Shown: piece after piece, positions 43,201-53,008 of the stretch
Position numbering within the stretch: the stretch's first letter is position 1
Layout of the letters: every line of letters starts with the position of its first letter
Source of the DNA: Kutzneria sp. CA-103260
GTDB lineage: Bacteria > Actinomycetota > Actinomycetes > Mycobacteriales > Pseudonocardiaceae
Assembly: GCF_018263855.1 (NCBI RefSeq)
Contig: NZ_CP073318.1
Location: forward strand, 3,658,001 to 3,722,000
Reading direction: 5' to 3'
DNA: 64,000 nucleotides
The notes under the pieces: model-generated
What the model saw: the letters and a program-made list of their open reading frames with translations, nothing else
Databases searched by the model: none
Told to the model about the DNA's origin: nothing
Made by a program: the position numbers and the translations under genes

Positions 43201-46200
43201 GGTGTCTTCCTTGCCCAGCAAGAACTCCGCGTGCAGGGCTGCGTCGAGCAGGGCCGGGTGGACGCCGAAGGAACCTGATTCGCCCGCCGCAGCGGGCAGG
43301 CTGACCTCGGCGAAGACCTCGTCGCCCCGTCGCCACGCGGCGCGCACGCCCTGGAACGCCGGACCGTAGCCGTAGCCACGGGCGGCCAGGCGGTCGTAGA
43401 GGTCGGTGACATCGACCGGTGTCGCGCCGGCCGGCGGCCACGCCGCGAGATCGAAATCCGCCGCCGCAGCGGTCTGGCTGACGAAGCCACGGGCGTGGCG
43501 GATCCACGGCGTGTCGACGTCGCTGTCGGCCGGGCGGGAGTGCACGACCACCGGCCGGCGGCGCGTCCCGTCGGTCGCGCCGACGAAGACCTGCAACTGC
43601 ACGGCGGTGTGCCGCGGCATGACCAACGGCGTCTCCACCGTCAGGTCGTCGACGGTGTCGCAGCCGAACTGGCCGCCGGCCCAGGTCGCGAGCTCCACGA
43701 ACGCCATGCCGGGGACCAGCACCGCCCCGCCGGCCACATGGTCGGCCAGCCACGGATGCGTGGCCAGCGACACCCGGCCGGAGAAGGCGACGCCACCGGA
43801 GTCGGCCAGCACGACGGCCGCGCCGAGCAGCGGATGGTCCGCCGGCAGCAACCCGGCCGCGCTCACGTCGGCGGGTCCGTCGGCCGCGTCCAGCCAGAAC
43901 CGCCGGCGCTGGAACGGATACGTGGGCAGGTCGACGGCCGTCGCCCCGGACTGCCCCAGCCACTTCGCCCAGTCCACCGCGACGCCCTGCACGTACGCCT
44001 GCGCCATCGACAGGTGCAGCCGGTCCAGCCCGCCGTCGTCGCGACGCAGCGACCCCACCGCGATGGCGGCGCCTTCGGCGTGCTCGACGATCTCCTGGAT
44101 CGCCATGGCCAGCACCGGATGCGGGCCCACCTCGATGAACGCGTCGATGCCCTGGTCGAGCAGCTGGCCGATGGCTTCCTCGAAGCGGACCGTCTGAAGC
44201 AGGTTGGTGTACCAGTACTCGGCGTCCATCACCGCGGTGTCGATCATCCCGCCGGTCACCGTCGAGATGAGCGGGAGCTCGCTCGTAGCCGGCCGCAGCG
44301 GGGCCAGATCCGCCATGATCAGCTCGCGGGTGGCCGCGGCCTGCGCGGAGTGCGAGGCGTAGTCGACCTTGGCCATCTTGGCCGCCACCCGGTCTCGCTC
44401 CAGCTCCCGCCGGAAACGGTCGAGCGCCGTCGACTCGCCGGAGACCACGACGGTGGCCGGGCCGTTCAGGGCGGCGATGGAAACCTTGTCGTCAAAGGGA
44501 ATCAGGCGCTCGCGCACCTCGTCAGCCGGCAGCGGGACGACCATCATGCCGCCGAGGCCGGACAGCTTCCGGTGGATCGCCTGGCTGCGCAGCGCGGAGA
44601 TCCGGGCGCCGTCCTCCAGCGACAGCGCGCCGGCCACGCAGGCCGCCGCGACCTCGCCCTGGGAATGACCCACGACGACCTCCGGCTCCACGCCGTAGGA
44701 CCGCCACAGCTGGGCCAGCGACACCATCACCGCCCACAGCGCCGGCTGCACGACGTCGACCCGGTCCAGCGTCGGCGCGCCAGGGGCGCCGTACAGCACC
44801 TCGTCCAGCTTCCAGTCCACGTACGGGGCCAGCGCGTCGGCGCAGCGGCTGATCCACTCGGCGAAGACCGACGAGCCGGCCATCAGCTCGACGGCCATGC
44901 CCGACCACTGAGAACCCTGGCCGGGGAACACGAACGCCACCCGGCGGTCGGCGCCGGCGACCCCGCGGACCAGGTTGCCCGCCATGTCGTCGTCGGCCAG
45001 GGCCCGTAGCCCGGCGGTCAGCCGGTCGGGCTCAGAGCCGACAACGACGGCTCGATGCTCCAGCCGCGCCCGCGTGCGCGCCAGCGAGTATCCAACGTCC
45101 ACAATGGACTCAGCCGTCACTCGGCCGGCGAGCTGTTCGGCCTGGGCCCGCAGCGCTGCCGCCGACTTCGCGGACAGCACCCACGGCGTCGCGGCGGCGG
45201 CCGGGCGCGGCTGGACGGTGTCCTCCGCCGGCGCCTCCTCGATGATCACGTGGGCGTTGGTGCCACTGATCCCGAACGAGGACACGCCGGCCCGACGCGG
45301 AGCCTCGGTCCGCGGCCAGGCCCGCTGCTCGGTCAGCAGCCGCACCGCGCCGGCCGACCAGTCCACGTGTGGAGACGGCTCACCGGCGTGCAATGTCATG
45401 GGCAGCACGCCGTTGCGCATCGCCAGCACCATCTTGATCACGCCGGCCACGCCGGCGGCGCCCTGGGTGTGCCCGATGTTGGACTTGACGGAGCCCAGCC
45501 ACAGCGGTTCCCGGTCGCCGCGCTCCGCGCCGTAGGTGGCTAACAATGCCTGCGCCTCAATGGGATCGCCGAGCGGGGTGCCGGTGCCGTGCGCCTCGAC
45601 CGCGTCCACCTCGGCCGCGCCCAGCCGGGCGTCGGCCAGCGCCTGCCGGATCACCCGCCGCTGGGACGGGCCGCTCGGGGCGGTCAGCCCGCTGCTGGTG
45701 CCGTCCTGGTTGGTCGCGCTGCCGCGGATCACCGCCAGCACCCGACGCCCATTGCGTTCGGCGTCGGAAAGCCGCTCCAGCAACAGCATGCCGGCACCCT
45801 CGCCCCACCCCGTGCCGTCGGCCCCGGCGCCGAACGCCCGGCACCGCCCGTCCGGCGAAAGGCCGCCCTGCCGGGAGAACTCCACGAAGGTCTCCGCGGT
45901 CGACATCACCGTCACGCCGCCGGCCAGCACCAGCGAGCATTCGCCGCGCCGCAGCGCCTGGATGCCCCAGTGGATCGCGACCAGCGACGACGAGCACGCG
46001 GTGTCGACGGTGACCGCCGGCCCCTCCAGGCCCATGGCGTACGACACGCGTCCGGTGGCGATGGCGCCGTCGCTGCCGTTGCTCAGGTAGCCGGCCACAT
46101 CCTCCGGCGGGCGCCTGACCCGGGCGCCGTAATCGTGGTAGATCACCCCGGCGAACACACCGGTCGCGCTGCCACGCAACGACGTCGGGTCGATCCGGGC

Positions 46201-46593
46201 CGACTCGACCGCCTCCCAGGACGTCTCCAGCAGCAGCCGCTGCTGCGGGTCCATCGCGACGGCTTCCCGCGGGCTGATGCCGAAGAACGCCGGGTCGAAC
46301 CCGGCCACGTCCGACAGGAAGCCGCCGGACTCGGTGTGGCTGGCGCCGCCGCGCAGGCCGTCGAGGTCCCAGCCACGGTCGGTCGGGAACTCGCCGATGG
46401 CGTCGCCGCCCGCGGCGACCAGCCGCCACAGCTGCTCCGGCGTGCTGACGCCGCCCGGGAAGCGGCAGCTCATGCCGACGATCGCGACCGGCTCGTGCTC
46501 CCGATGCTCGGCCTCACGCAGCCGCTGCCGCGCCTGTCTGAGGTCGGCGGTCGCCCGCTTGAGGTAGTCGAGAAGCTTGGCCTCGTTCTCCAC
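40231..46593 (-). CDS. PKS-B: module 3 (KS-AT-DH-ER-KR-ACP)
   Basis: 2120 residues, one fully reducing module starting with GTG and a docking helix ([18 protein letters not shown]). KS Cys200 in [10 protein letters not shown] about 548-860 with GHSQGE and YASH, the classic methylmalonyl signature; DH His952 in an intact HxxxGxxxxP ([10 protein letters not shown]) with [12 protein letters not shown] with [12 protein letters not shown]-type KR with GGTGTLG and VLDD; ACP Ser about 2000; C-terminal docking segment. It heads the minus-strand series PKS-B, PKS-C, PKS-D, KAS III, dehydrogenase, all with short gaps. TAGGGG repeats lie about 130-155 bp upstream. It should add a methyl-branched saturated unit (C6 methyl in the predicted ring). 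Placement as module 3 rests on gene order and the matching extender pattern. Confidence 0.95.
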   Translation of the reverse strand: MENEAKLLDYLKRATADLRQARQRLREAEHREHEPVAIVGMSCRFPGGVSTPEQLWRLVAAGGDAIGEFPTDRGWDLDGLRGGASHTESGGFLSDVAGFDPAFFGISPREAVAMDPQQRLLLETSWEAVESARIDPTSLRGSATGVFAGVIYHDYGARVRRPPEDVAGYLSNGSDGAIATGRVSYAMGLEGPAVTVDTACSSSLVAIHWGIQALRRGECSLVLAGGVTVMSTAETFVEFSRQGGLSPDGRCRAFGAGADGTGWGEGAGMLLLERLSDAERNGRRVLAVIRGSATNQDGTSSGLTAPSGPSQRRVIRQALADARLGAAEVDAVEAHGTGTPLGDPIEAQALLATYGAERGDREPLWLGSVKSNIGHTQGAAGVAGVIKMVLAMRNGVLPMTLHAGEPSPHVDWSAGAVRLLTEQRAWPRTEAPRRAGVSSFGISGTNAHVIIEEAPAEDTVQPRPAAAATPWVLSAKSAAALRAQAEQLAGRVTAESIVDVGYSLARTRARLEHRAVVVGSEPDRLTAGLRALADDDMAGNLVRGVAGADRRVAFVFPGQGSQWSGMAVELMAGSSVFAEWISRCADALAPYVDWKLDEVLYGAPGAPTLDRVDVVQPALWAVMVSLAQLWRSYGVEPEVVVGHSQGEVAAACVAGALSLEDGARISALRSQAIHRKLSGLGGMMVVPLPADEVRERLIPFDDKVSIAALNGPATVVVSGESTALDRFRRELERDRVAAKMAKVDYASHSAQAAATRELIMADLAPLRPATSELPLISTVTGGMIDTAVMDAEYWYTNLLQTVRFEEAIGQLLDQGIDAFIEVGPHPVLAMAIQEIVEHAEGAAIAVGSLRRDDGGLDRLHLSMAQAYVQGVAVDWAKWLGQSGATAVDLPTYPFQRRRFWLDAADGPADVSAAGLLPADHPLLGAAVVLADSGGVAFSGRVSLATHPWLADHVAGGAVLVPGMAFVELATWAGGQFGCDTVDDLTVETPLVMPRHTAVQLQVFVGATDGTRRRPVVVHSRPADSDVDTPWIRHARGFVSQTAAAADFDLAAWPPAGATPVDVTDLYDRLAARGYGYGPAFQGVRAAWRRGDEVFAEVSLPAAAGESGSFGVHPALLDAALHAEFLLGKEDTGVSLPFAWSDVTRHAVGAVDVRVHVRATAPDAMSVRIADASGAPVVSIGDLVSLPVTRQQLSVASGSAGDALFRMNLVAPQLDSPGVPIRAVVLGHYEVGIDAPRHADLDAIAGSGVDLVLAAAPGGGDAEAAHLAAHRVLELVREWLADERFPDTRLVLVGNGADPAVAAGFGLVRSAQSENPARIVTVDVDGGPLPVDDVLAAAVSGEPSLCVRDGSVSVPRLARASTSAALTVPAGIAHWRLDAVDKGDLDSLALVPHPAAGARLEPHQVRVSIRAAGVNFRDVVVSLGMVPERDAPIGGEAAGVVLEVGADVTDLAPGDRVMGLLDGAFGPVGVADHRLLARIPDGWSFTRAASVSGVFLTAYHGLAHVAGLRAGESVLIHAGAGGVGMAAVQLARHLGADVYATASPGKWDVLRGLGLDDEHIASSRTLEFEEKFGGVDVVLNSLADEFVDASLRLLPAGGRFVEMGKTDIRDPADHPGIRYAAFDLIDSGPDHIRRMFVELLALFDAGVLAPLPVRAWDVRRAREAFRFMAGARHVGKIVLTMPPALDPCGTVLVTGGTGTLGRLVARHLVAVHGVRHLVLVSRSGGDADLFAELTDLGASVAVIGCDVSDRKALIGVLASIPAEHPLTGIVHTAGVLDDALVGSLTVDRIDTVFRPKVDAAWHLHELTRDMDLAMFVLFSSAAGVLGSAGQGNYAAANAFLDAVAAHRRSQGLAASSIAWGFWEQRSGMTEHVSDADVERMARDGMPPLSSEQGMALFDAARAVDEPLLVALPLDMAALREQPGRLPAPLRGFGRAPVRRVAASTTEVSATTLEHQLAGLSAVEQKERLVRLVCSHAAAVLGHADPDAIDPGRAFREVGFDSLTAVELRNRLNTATDLRLPATMVFDHPNPTALAEHLLAELNPPAADPTGSVLAEIDRLESALAEVTGAGDAPDRITTRLQTLLRRWSDTHAVADQDAGADLTAASDDEIFAALDNELGMS

Positions 46594-46721
46594 GTGTCCC
46601 CCATCGGACCGATTCGGGCTCCATGCACAGCGAATTCACAGCAAATTCCCAGAATTCGACGTTATATGCCGGACTCCACGGCGAACACGAAAAAACTATG
46701 GTGAGACCGGAAGCCCGAACA

Positions 46722-46749
46722 CCCCTAAGGGTCCCCTCAGTCTCCCCTA
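46722..46749 (-). promoter_or_regulatory. TAGGGG direct repeats (three units, 11-bp period) before PKS-B
   Basis: Plus-strand CCCCTA at 46722, CCCCTC at 46733 and CCCCTA at 46744 are spaced by exactly 11 bp and read as TAGGGG, GAGGGG, TAGGGG toward PKS-B. They overlap the 3' end of the glycosyltransferase gene. A CATAGT hexamer lies 21 bases further downstream and could be the -10 box, leaving a leader of about 90 bases. Confidence 0.65.
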
Positions 46750-48014
46750 CGGGAATGCCTGGCGGCGATGTCGGCCATATCGGCGACGACGTCGTGCGGG
46801 CTCGGCGTGGCCGCCATCTCGCGCCGGACCGCGTCGGCGGCCACCCGGAACGACGGCTCGTCCAGTAGCCGCAGCAGGCCGGCGCGCACCGTCTCGGCCG
46901 ACAGCTCGGCCGGGTCGATCACCAGCGCGGCGCCCCGGTCGGCCAGCCGCCGCGCGACGCCCGCCTCGTCGTAGAGCGCGGCCGGCACGAACAGCTGCGG
47001 CACCCCGTGCACCAGGGCCGTCATCGTGCTCCCGGTGCCGCCGTGCTGCACGATGGCCGAACAGGTGGGCAGCAGCGCGTTGAGTGGCACGAAGTCGACC
47101 AGCCGCACGTTGTCCGGCACCTTGACGTCCCGGCCGAACTGGTGGGCGTTGAGCGTGGCCACGACCTCCAGGTCCAGGTCGCCGACCGCGTCGAACAGCT
47201 CCTGGGCCCGGATGCTTCCCTTGCCGGCCCACACCTCACGCCCGGACACCCCGAGCGTGAAGCACACTCGCGGCCGCGCCGCCGGACCACGCAACCAGGA
47301 CGGGATCTCGGCCGGACCGTTGTAGGGCACGAAACGCACCGGCAGGTGCTCGCCGTCGACGTCGAACTTCATCCAGGACGGCATCGAGTCCAGCGTCGCG
47401 TGGCCGAGCAGCACGTGCTCGTCGTACTCGCAGTCGTAGCGGGCCAGCTTCTCGGTGATCCAGTCCGCGACCGGATCCTCGGTCGACCCGCCCGCCTGCT
47501 CGGCCCGCAGCTTGTGGAACAGCGTGCGCATCCGGCCCCAGTGGTCACGGCCGAACGTGCTACGGATGTGCGCGGCGCCGCAGGCCTTCGCGGCGACCGG
47601 CCCCGGGAAGGTGATCGAGTCCCATACCACCAGGTCGGGCCGCCAGCTCCGGCAGAACGCCACCAGGTCGTCGTACATCGACTCGTCGGTGATCAGATCC
47701 AGGGCCAGCGGCGACGCGAACGCCGCCAGGCAGTCCCGCACGTACTCGTAGCTGAGCACCTCGGGGCGTTCCTCGGCGATGTCGAAGCCCGAGCCGAAGA
47801 TCTGCTCCTCCGGCGGCAGCTGGGCGAGCCGCTCGGCGATGTCGGACGGGCGGCCGACGGAGACGGCGGTCAGACCGGTTCTGGTGACCGAGTCGAGGAT
47901 GTCCGGCTGGGTGGCGACGACGACCTCGTGCCCGGCCGCCTTCGCCGCCCACGCGATAGGCACGACGAGAAACAGGTGCGCGTTCGCCGCGTGCTGGGTG
48001 AACAGGACACGCAT
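46737..48014 (-). CDS. macrolide-type glycosyltransferase (EryCIII/DesVII-like, GT1)
   Basis: 425 residues of the GT-B fold antibiotic glycosyltransferases. The N-terminal MRVLFTQHAANAHLF and PIAWAAKAAGHEV form the acceptor domain; the C-terminal donor-binding segment contains IVQHGGTGSTMTALVHGVPQLF. AGGGAG stands five bases before the ATG at 48014, which fixes the start. Relatives of EryCIII and DesVII often need a P450-like helper protein; no such helper is seen, although the P450 at 2086-3297 is a complete enzyme. It should attach the amino-deoxysugar to a hydroxyl of the macrolactam, presumably C3. Repeats of the TAGGGG type lie about 90-115 bp upstream. Confidence 0.9.
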   Translation of the reverse strand: MRVLFTQHAANAHLFLVVPIAWAAKAAGHEVVVATQPDILDSVTRTGLTAVSVGRPSDIAERLAQLPPEEQIFGSGFDIAEERPEVLSYEYVRDCLAAFASPLALDLITDESMYDDLVAFCRSWRPDLVVWDSITFPGPVAAKACGAAHIRSTFGRDHWGRMRTLFHKLRAEQAGGSTEDPVADWITEKLARYDCEYDEHVLLGHATLDSMPSWMKFDVDGEHLPVRFVPYNGPAEIPSWLRGPAARPRVCFTLGVSGREVWAGKGSIRAQELFDAVGDLDLEVVATLNAHQFGRDVKVPDNVRLVDFVPLNALLPTCSAIVQHGGTGSTMTALVHGVPQLFVPAALYDEAGVARRLADRGAALVIDPAELSAETVRAGLLRLLDEPSFRVAADAVRREMAATPSPHDVVADMADIAARHSRRGD

Positions 48015-48102
48015 GGGATCTCCCTGCAATCAGTGGGCACGTTCGAACGGCAATTCCCGCCGCGCGACCGGCAACGCTACTGAAAACCCGGAAAATACCC
48101 AG

Positions 48103-48130
48103 CCCCTAGCTCACCCTTGGGCCACCCCTA
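48103..48130 (-). promoter_or_regulatory. TAGGGG direct repeat (22-bp interval) before the glycosyltransferase gene
   Basis: CCCCTA occurs on the plus strand at 48103 and 48125, two helical turns apart, with a decayed middle copy (CCCTTG at 48114). A TAGCGT hexamer lies 23 bases downstream in the direction of transcription, the same -10-like sequence seen after the 22757-22784 array. Confidence 0.55.
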
Positions 48131-48155
48131 ATCGACCTGACCGACGCCCCCTTTC

Positions 48156-50891
48156 TCACTGGCAATTCACCGCGCGCAGCACCCCCACCGGCTCAGCCGC
48201 CGCGGACGCCACCGACAGCCGCCCCGGCAGGTCCGCCCGGCTTTTCACCTTCAGCTTGCGGTACACCCGGGTCAGGTGCTGTTCCACCGTGCTGGCCGTG
48301 ATGCTCAGCCGGTGGCTGATCTCGCGGTTGGTGTGCCCCCGCGCGGCCAGCCGGGCCACCCGCAGCTCCGCGTCGCTGAGCACCGGCCCGCCATCGTCGG
48401 CACGGTCGCGCACGATGCTGGTCACGGTGGTCGACTCGACCACCGCGGCGAACGCCCTGGCCTGCTGGTCGGCGGAGCGGGCCACGATCCGCGCCCGCGA
48501 GAAGTCCCCCAGCTCGTCGTACGCCTTGCTCAGCTCGGCCATGGCCCGGGCCAGCTCCAGCCGGTCGCCGGACTCCTGCAACGCGTCGATCGCCGAGTCC
48601 AGCAACGCCGGCCGCCGCCGCAACTCGCTGCACGAGGCCAGCACCCGGGTGGCCACCGCGCGGCTGCGCGGGCGCTGACACAGCCGAAGTTCCTCGGTGG
48701 CCAGCTCGAAGGCCAGCTGCTGGTTGCCCATCTGCAGGTGCGCCTGCGCCAGATCGGTCCGCCACGGCAGCACCTCGGGCAGATCGAGGTTCCAGGCCGG
48801 GAGCCGCGCGCCGCACTTGCCGAAATCGGACAGCGCGCCGAGCACCTGGCCGGTGCCGAGCCGGTGGTGGCCGCGGGCACGCAGGTACCGCACCCCCAAC
48901 AGGGTGTTCTCGGCGGCCGCCGGCACGACGTGCCCGCTCAGCTCCTCGACCTGCTCGTGCCGACCGAGCGCGGTGCACGCGGTCAGCAGCACCGTGAGCG
49001 GCAGGCTTACGAGCACACCCCAACCGGGACCGGGCAGGACCCGCAGGGCGGACTCGGCCAGGGTCACCGCCTGCTCCAGATCCCCCTTGCGCAGCAAGAC
49101 ATCCGCGTACGTCGCGGTGAGCAGCGCCTGCCAGGTGGCGGCTCCCCGCTCGGTGGCCTCGGCCAGCAGCGCCGTGCACCAGTGCTCGGCCAGGTCCGAC
49201 TCGTCGGCGTGCAGCAGCGCGAACAGCGAACCCACGATGATCTCCACAGTGGAGTCGCTCAAGCGGCAGCTCCGCAGGATGTGGGTGGCGTTGCGGACGA
49301 TCTGCTCGGTCGGCCCCTCGTAGAACAGGTTGCACAGCGACAGCGCGGCCTCGAACCAGGGGCTCGGCTCGTTCGAGTTCAGCAGCTCGACACAGGAGGC
49401 GCGCTTGCCGTAGATCCACTGGTGCCCGAGCAGGAACGCGATCGCGTCGTGCCCGATGTCCGCGTGGACGGCCGTGACGTCCTCGAGGTGCTGGTCGAAA
49501 ACGCCTTGCCAGAGCAGATGCCGGACGGCCGTCGTCGCGTTGGCCGGGCCCAGTCGGCGCTCGTGCAGAGCCTGGAGCAACGGCGTCAGCCGCGGCGCCG
49601 CCAGCGCCGGGTTCAGCCGCCACAGCGCCCGCGCCAGCAACTCGGTGATCGCCGCGCTTTCCTGTTCGTCGGCGCACGAGGTCAGGGCCAGGTCCAGCGC
49701 CGCCACGACCAGCGCCACATCGTCGTCGGCCAGCGCCTGCGTCGCCGCGTCACGCAGGACCGAGACCGCCCACGGGCCGGGCACCGCGCCGCCGGCGATC
49801 AGGTGGCTGCTCACCTCCGGCGCGGAAGCCCCGCGCTGGTAAAGGAATTCGGCCGCGCCCAGGTGCAGCCAGGTCCGCTCGCGCGGCGACATCGCGTCCA
49901 GCACAGCCGCCGCGCTCTGCTCGTGCCGGAACTGGTAATCCATGAGCAGGCCGGCGTCGGCGAGCACCTCCATGATCGGCGTCACCGTCACCGAGGCCAG
50001 GCCGGTCAGCGCCGCCGTCGACTCCGCGGTCGCATGCTCACCCAGGACCGCGACCGCCCTGGCCACCATCAGCAGCCGCGGCTCCCAGCGGTGCAGGCAG
50101 GACAGCACCGCCTGGCGGAAGGCCGCGCCGACCGCGAGCGGGCCGTCCAGGCCGCCGTCGTTGTCGCTGACCAGGGCCTGCGCCAGCAGCGGATTGCCGC
50201 CGGTGAGCAGGTGGACGTGCCGTGCTGTGGCGGCCGAGACCGGCTGTCCGGCCAGCTCCGCGACCAGGTCGGCGATCCCGTCCACGGACAGCGGCGCCAG
50301 CTCGACCACCTTGTGCGGCAGCCGCGTGACCTCGGCGTCGAACAGCGGCTGTGTCGACAGCGGCCGCGCCCACTCGGTGAGGATCAACAGAATGCGGGTC
50401 CGGTTGAGCCGGCGGCACAGGTACAGCAGGACCTGGAGCGAGGCCTCGTCGGCGAAGTGGACGTCGTCGACGCCGATCACCACCGGACCGGTCTTCGCCA
50501 GTTCCAGCAGCAGGTCGCACAGCGCGCGCACGGTGCGCGCGTCCGACTGACGCAACGTCGAGTGCTCGTCGACGTCGTCGGTTGTCGCCGCGTCGGCGAA
50601 CAGCAGGCGGCTCGCCCGCTCCAGCACCTCCACGGGCAGCGCCGCGGTGTTGAACAGCTGGTCGATCAGGCCCATCCGCAGTCGGCGCTCGGCCCTGGCC
50701 CCGGTCGCCGTCAGCACCAGCGCCCCCTCGGACAGCGCGCTGTCGCAGTATCGCTCCAGCAGCGCGGTCTTCCCCCCGGCCAGCCCGCCCGTCACCACCA
50801 CGACGCGGCCCCGTCCGCGATCGGCGTCGGCGAATGCGGCGTGCAGCGTGGCCAATTGCTCGGTGCGACGCACAAAAGACATGCTATGCAC
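48156..50891 (-). CDS. LuxR-family LAL transcriptional regulator
   Basis: About 911 residues, large ATP-binding LuxR (LAL) regulator. Near the N-terminus VTGGLAGGKTALLERY is the Walker A region and VVIGVDDVHFAD the Walker B region. A long helical middle follows, and the C-terminal 60 residues are a LuxR/NarL HTH (LSDAELRVARLAARGHTNRE, then STVEQHLTRVYRKLKVKSR). The GTG at 50891 has GGGGG four to five bases upstream; ATGs at 50894 and 50882 are alternatives. LAL proteins are commonly pathway-specific activators of modular PKS clusters, so it is the likely activator of these genes and a candidate for the TAGGGG sites. It sits between the glycosyltransferase and CCR genes. Confidence 0.92.
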   Translation of the reverse strand: MHSMSFVRRTEQLATLHAAFADADRGRGRVVVVTGGLAGGKTALLERYCDSALSEGALVLTATGARAERRLRMGLIDQLFNTAALPVEVLERASRLLFADAATTDDVDEHSTLRQSDARTVRALCDLLLELAKTGPVVIGVDDVHFADEASLQVLLYLCRRLNRTRILLILTEWARPLSTQPLFDAEVTRLPHKVVELAPLSVDGIADLVAELAGQPVSAATARHVHLLTGGNPLLAQALVSDNDGGLDGPLAVGAAFRQAVLSCLHRWEPRLLMVARAVAVLGEHATAESTAALTGLASVTVTPIMEVLADAGLLMDYQFRHEQSAAAVLDAMSPRERTWLHLGAAEFLYQRGASAPEVSSHLIAGGAVPGPWAVSVLRDAATQALADDDVALVVAALDLALTSCADEQESAAITELLARALWRLNPALAAPRLTPLLQALHERRLGPANATTAVRHLLWQGVFDQHLEDVTAVHADIGHDAIAFLLGHQWIYGKRASCVELLNSNEPSPWFEAALSLCNLFYEGPTEQIVRNATHILRSCRLSDSTVEIIVGSLFALLHADESDLAEHWCTALLAEATERGAATWQALLTATYADVLLRKGDLEQAVTLAESALRVLPGPGWGVLVSLPLTVLLTACTALGRHEQVEELSGHVVPAAAENTLLGVRYLRARGHHRLGTGQVLGALSDFGKCGARLPAWNLDLPEVLPWRTDLAQAHLQMGNQQLAFELATEELRLCQRPRSRAVATRVLASCSELRRRPALLDSAIDALQESGDRLELARAMAELSKAYDELGDFSRARIVARSADQQARAFAAVVESTTVTSIVRDRADDGGPVLSDAELRVARLAARGHTNREISHRLSITASTVEQHLTRVYRKLKVKSRADLPGRLSVASAAAEPVGVLRAVNCQ

Positions 50892-51369
50892 CATTCCCCC
50901 AATCTTCAGCCCCAAGCAGAACAACCGATTCACAGCACAACAGTTCCCCGCCTGAACATCGAGCCTATCAAATACCCCCAAACAGATCGCCGGCCTGCTC
51001 GCGATCATGTTCATAACTTGCACGAACGAACACCCAGCACGACGGGACACATCGGAACCGACAGTCGAACACGCAGGTCAGGCCATCCAAGCTCACCGTA
51101 CTATAAACTCGCCAGTAACACCTACCGGCCATTCAACCGAAACGATATCGCCACACCCCCATTCGGCCTAATGCCGCCTTTTGACGGAGGGACTGCAACC
51201 TTCTGGCCGATGCACCCAGCGCGGTCGGCAAAACAAAACGGTCGTCACTGACATCCGAAATTGTTTCGCCACGGTAACCCAATTCGCCCGACGACGCCGG
51301 CGGCGCGGCGTCGAACGGTCGAATTATCCGCACCTATTTACCGCAAAGGACCGCGCGACACAACGTGAT
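50892..51369. promoter_or_regulatory. AT-richer leader region upstream of the LAL gene
   Basis: This 478-bp stretch between the CCR stop and the LAL start has no supported gene and clearly lower GC than its surroundings. On the minus strand a TATAGT hexamer (51100-51105) could be a -10 box about 210 bp before the LAL start. No TAGGGG-type repeat is seen here. The long leader is consistent with regulated expression of the activator, but no specific operator could be picked out. Confidence 0.45.
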
Positions 51370-52701
51370 TCATCCCTCCCGGAACCGGTTGATGTCGGAC
51401 AGATGCCGCGCCCGCAGCTCGCCGTCGCGCACGCCGAGACCCTCGGCCGGGGCCAGGCACAGCACACCGACCTTGCCCTGGTGCGCGTTGCTCTGCACGT
51501 CCCGGGCGGCCTGGCCGGTCTCGGCCAGTGTGTACACCTTGGACAGTGTGGGATGGATCTTCCCCTTGGCGATCAAGCGGTTGGCCTCCCACGCCTCGCG
51601 GTAGTTGGCGAAGTGCGAGCCGATGATCCGCTTGAGGTTCATCCACAGGTACCGGTTGTCGTAGCTGTGCAGGAAGCCGCTGGTGGACGCGCAGGTCACG
51701 ATGGTGCCGCCCTTGCGGGCCACGTACACACTGGCCCCGAAGGTCTCCCGGCCGGGGTGCTCGAACACGATGTCGGGGTCGTCGCCGCCGGTCAGCTCCC
51801 GGATCTTGGCCCCGAACCGCTTCCACTCCTTGGGGTCCTGCTCGTGCTCGTCCTTCCAGAACCGATAGCCCTCGGCGCTGCGGTTGATGATCAGCTCCGC
51901 GCCCATGCGCCGGCAGAGCTCGGCCTTCTCCTCGCTGGAGACCACGCACACCGGGATCGCCCCGCCGTTGAGCGCGAACTGCGTGGCGTAGGAGCCCAGC
52001 CCGCCGGAGGCGCCCCAGATCAGCACCGTGTCGCCCTGCTTCATATTGGCGCCGTTGGTGGACACCAACTGCCGGTAGGCGGTGGAGTTGACCAGCCCCG
52101 GGGAGGCGGCCTCCTCCCAGGTCAGGTGGCGCGGCTTGGGCATCAGCTGGTTGGTCTTGACCAGCGCCAACTCGGCCAGCCCGCCGAAGTTGGTCTCGAA
52201 GCCCCAGATCCGCTGCTCCGGGTCGAGCATGGTGTCGTTGTGCCCGTCCGGGCTTTCCAGCTCGACCGACAGGCAGTGCGCGACCACCTCGTCGCCCGGC
52301 TTCCAGGCCTGCACGCCGGGCCCGGTGCGCAGCACGACGCCGGCCAGGTCGGAGCCGACCACGTGGTAGGGCTGGTCGTGCCGGGAGGCCAGCGGCGACG
52401 TCTTGCCGTAGCGCTTGAGGAAGCCGAAGGTGGACAGCGGCTCGAAGATCGAGGTCCACACGGTGTTGTAGTTGATGGCGCTGGCCATCACCGCGACCAG
52501 GGCCTCGCCGGGGCCCAGCTCCGGGGTGGGCACCTCGTCCAGGTGCAGCGAGCGGCGCGGGTCCTTGTCGGCGGTGGCCAGGCCGTCGAAGATCTCGACC
52601 TCGTCGGCGTGCACGGTCACGCCCCGGTATGTCTGCGGGACGGGCAGGTGGGCGAGCGCGTCGAGCTCGTCGGCGAGGATGGCGTCAAGGATCTTCTGCA
52701 C
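51370..52701 (-). CDS. ccr: crotonyl-CoA carboxylase/reductase
   Basis: 443 residues, medium-chain dehydrogenase fold of the CCR family. The cofactor loop IWGASGGLGSYATQFAL, INYNTVW, the WGFETNFGG segment and the GSHFANYREAW segment are all present. The four CO2-binding residues described for the Kitasatospora enzyme (Asn, Phe, Glu, His) map to Asn79, Phe168, Glu169 and a His near 363, so it should carboxylate rather than only reduce. It converts crotonyl-CoA, CO2 and NADPH to ethylmalonyl-CoA. The GTG at 52701 has GGGAGG seven bases upstream; the in-frame ATG at 52716 contains that site and is less likely. Together with the KAS III and hydroxybutyryl-CoA dehydrogenase genes it points to ethylmalonyl extender units. 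It is the last gene that clearly belongs to the cluster. Confidence 0.95.
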   Translation of the reverse strand: MQKILDAILADELDALAHLPVPQTYRGVTVHADEVEIFDGLATADKDPRRSLHLDEVPTPELGPGEALVAVMASAINYNTVWTSIFEPLSTFGFLKRYGKTSPLASRHDQPYHVVGSDLAGVVLRTGPGVQAWKPGDEVVAHCLSVELESPDGHNDTMLDPEQRIWGFETNFGGLAELALVKTNQLMPKPRHLTWEEAASPGLVNSTAYRQLVSTNGANMKQGDTVLIWGASGGLGSYATQFALNGGAIPVCVVSSEEKAELCRRMGAELIINRSAEGYRFWKDEHEQDPKEWKRFGAKIRELTGGDDPDIVFEHPGRETFGASVYVARKGGTIVTCASTSGFLHSYDNRYLWMNLKRIIGSHFANYREAWEANRLIAKGKIHPTLSKVYTLAETGQAARDVQSNAHQGKVGVLCLAPAEGLGVRDGELRARHLSDINRFREG

Positions 52702-52760
52702 GGCGGTGCCTCCCATGCCATGGTCGGAGCGGTTATGCTCTTCACCCTACGGAAAGTCCT

Positions 52761-52994
52761 TTACGTTGCAGGGGAAATGGCAGATCGGGCAGACGGCAAC
52801 GACCGCGACAGCATGCGGTAGGCCATCAGTGCGAGCTGGTGCCGGTCGTCCTCCAGCGGCAGCTCTTCTCGGCCCGGCGACGCCCGGTGGCCAACACCCG
52901 TCTCGGTCAGCCGGTCAGCGAGGCCCGGCAGGTCGGTAAAGCCCCACAACGGTGCCGCGGGCCGGAATCTCCCCTCCCAGCGCCCTGGCACCAA
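52761..52994 (-). pseudogene. unrecognised coding-like fragment
   Basis: A 77-codon minus-strand frame ending upstream of the CCR gene ([19 protein letters not shown], later DDRHQLALMAYRMLSRSL) looks like real protein by composition but I do not recognise it. It begins with TTG, has no clear ribosome site and lies beside decayed transposase sequence, so it may be the tail of a gene truncated by rearrangement. Confidence 0.25.
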
Positions 52995-53008
52995 TCCTGC
53001 TCGACCGC

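Noticed and set aside
46630..46660. GAATTC-flanked inverted repeat upstream of PKS-B
   Set aside because: Only 6-bp arms that are also a common palindrome; less convincing than the 11-bp repeat array next to it.
50892..51369. A riboswitch in the long LAL leader
   Set aside because: Length and lower GC invited the idea, but no known aptamer consensus or convincing conserved stem was found.
51181..52821. 546-codon plus-strand frame opposite the CCR gene
   Set aside because: Antisense of a gene with complete catalytic residues; no plausible protein family.
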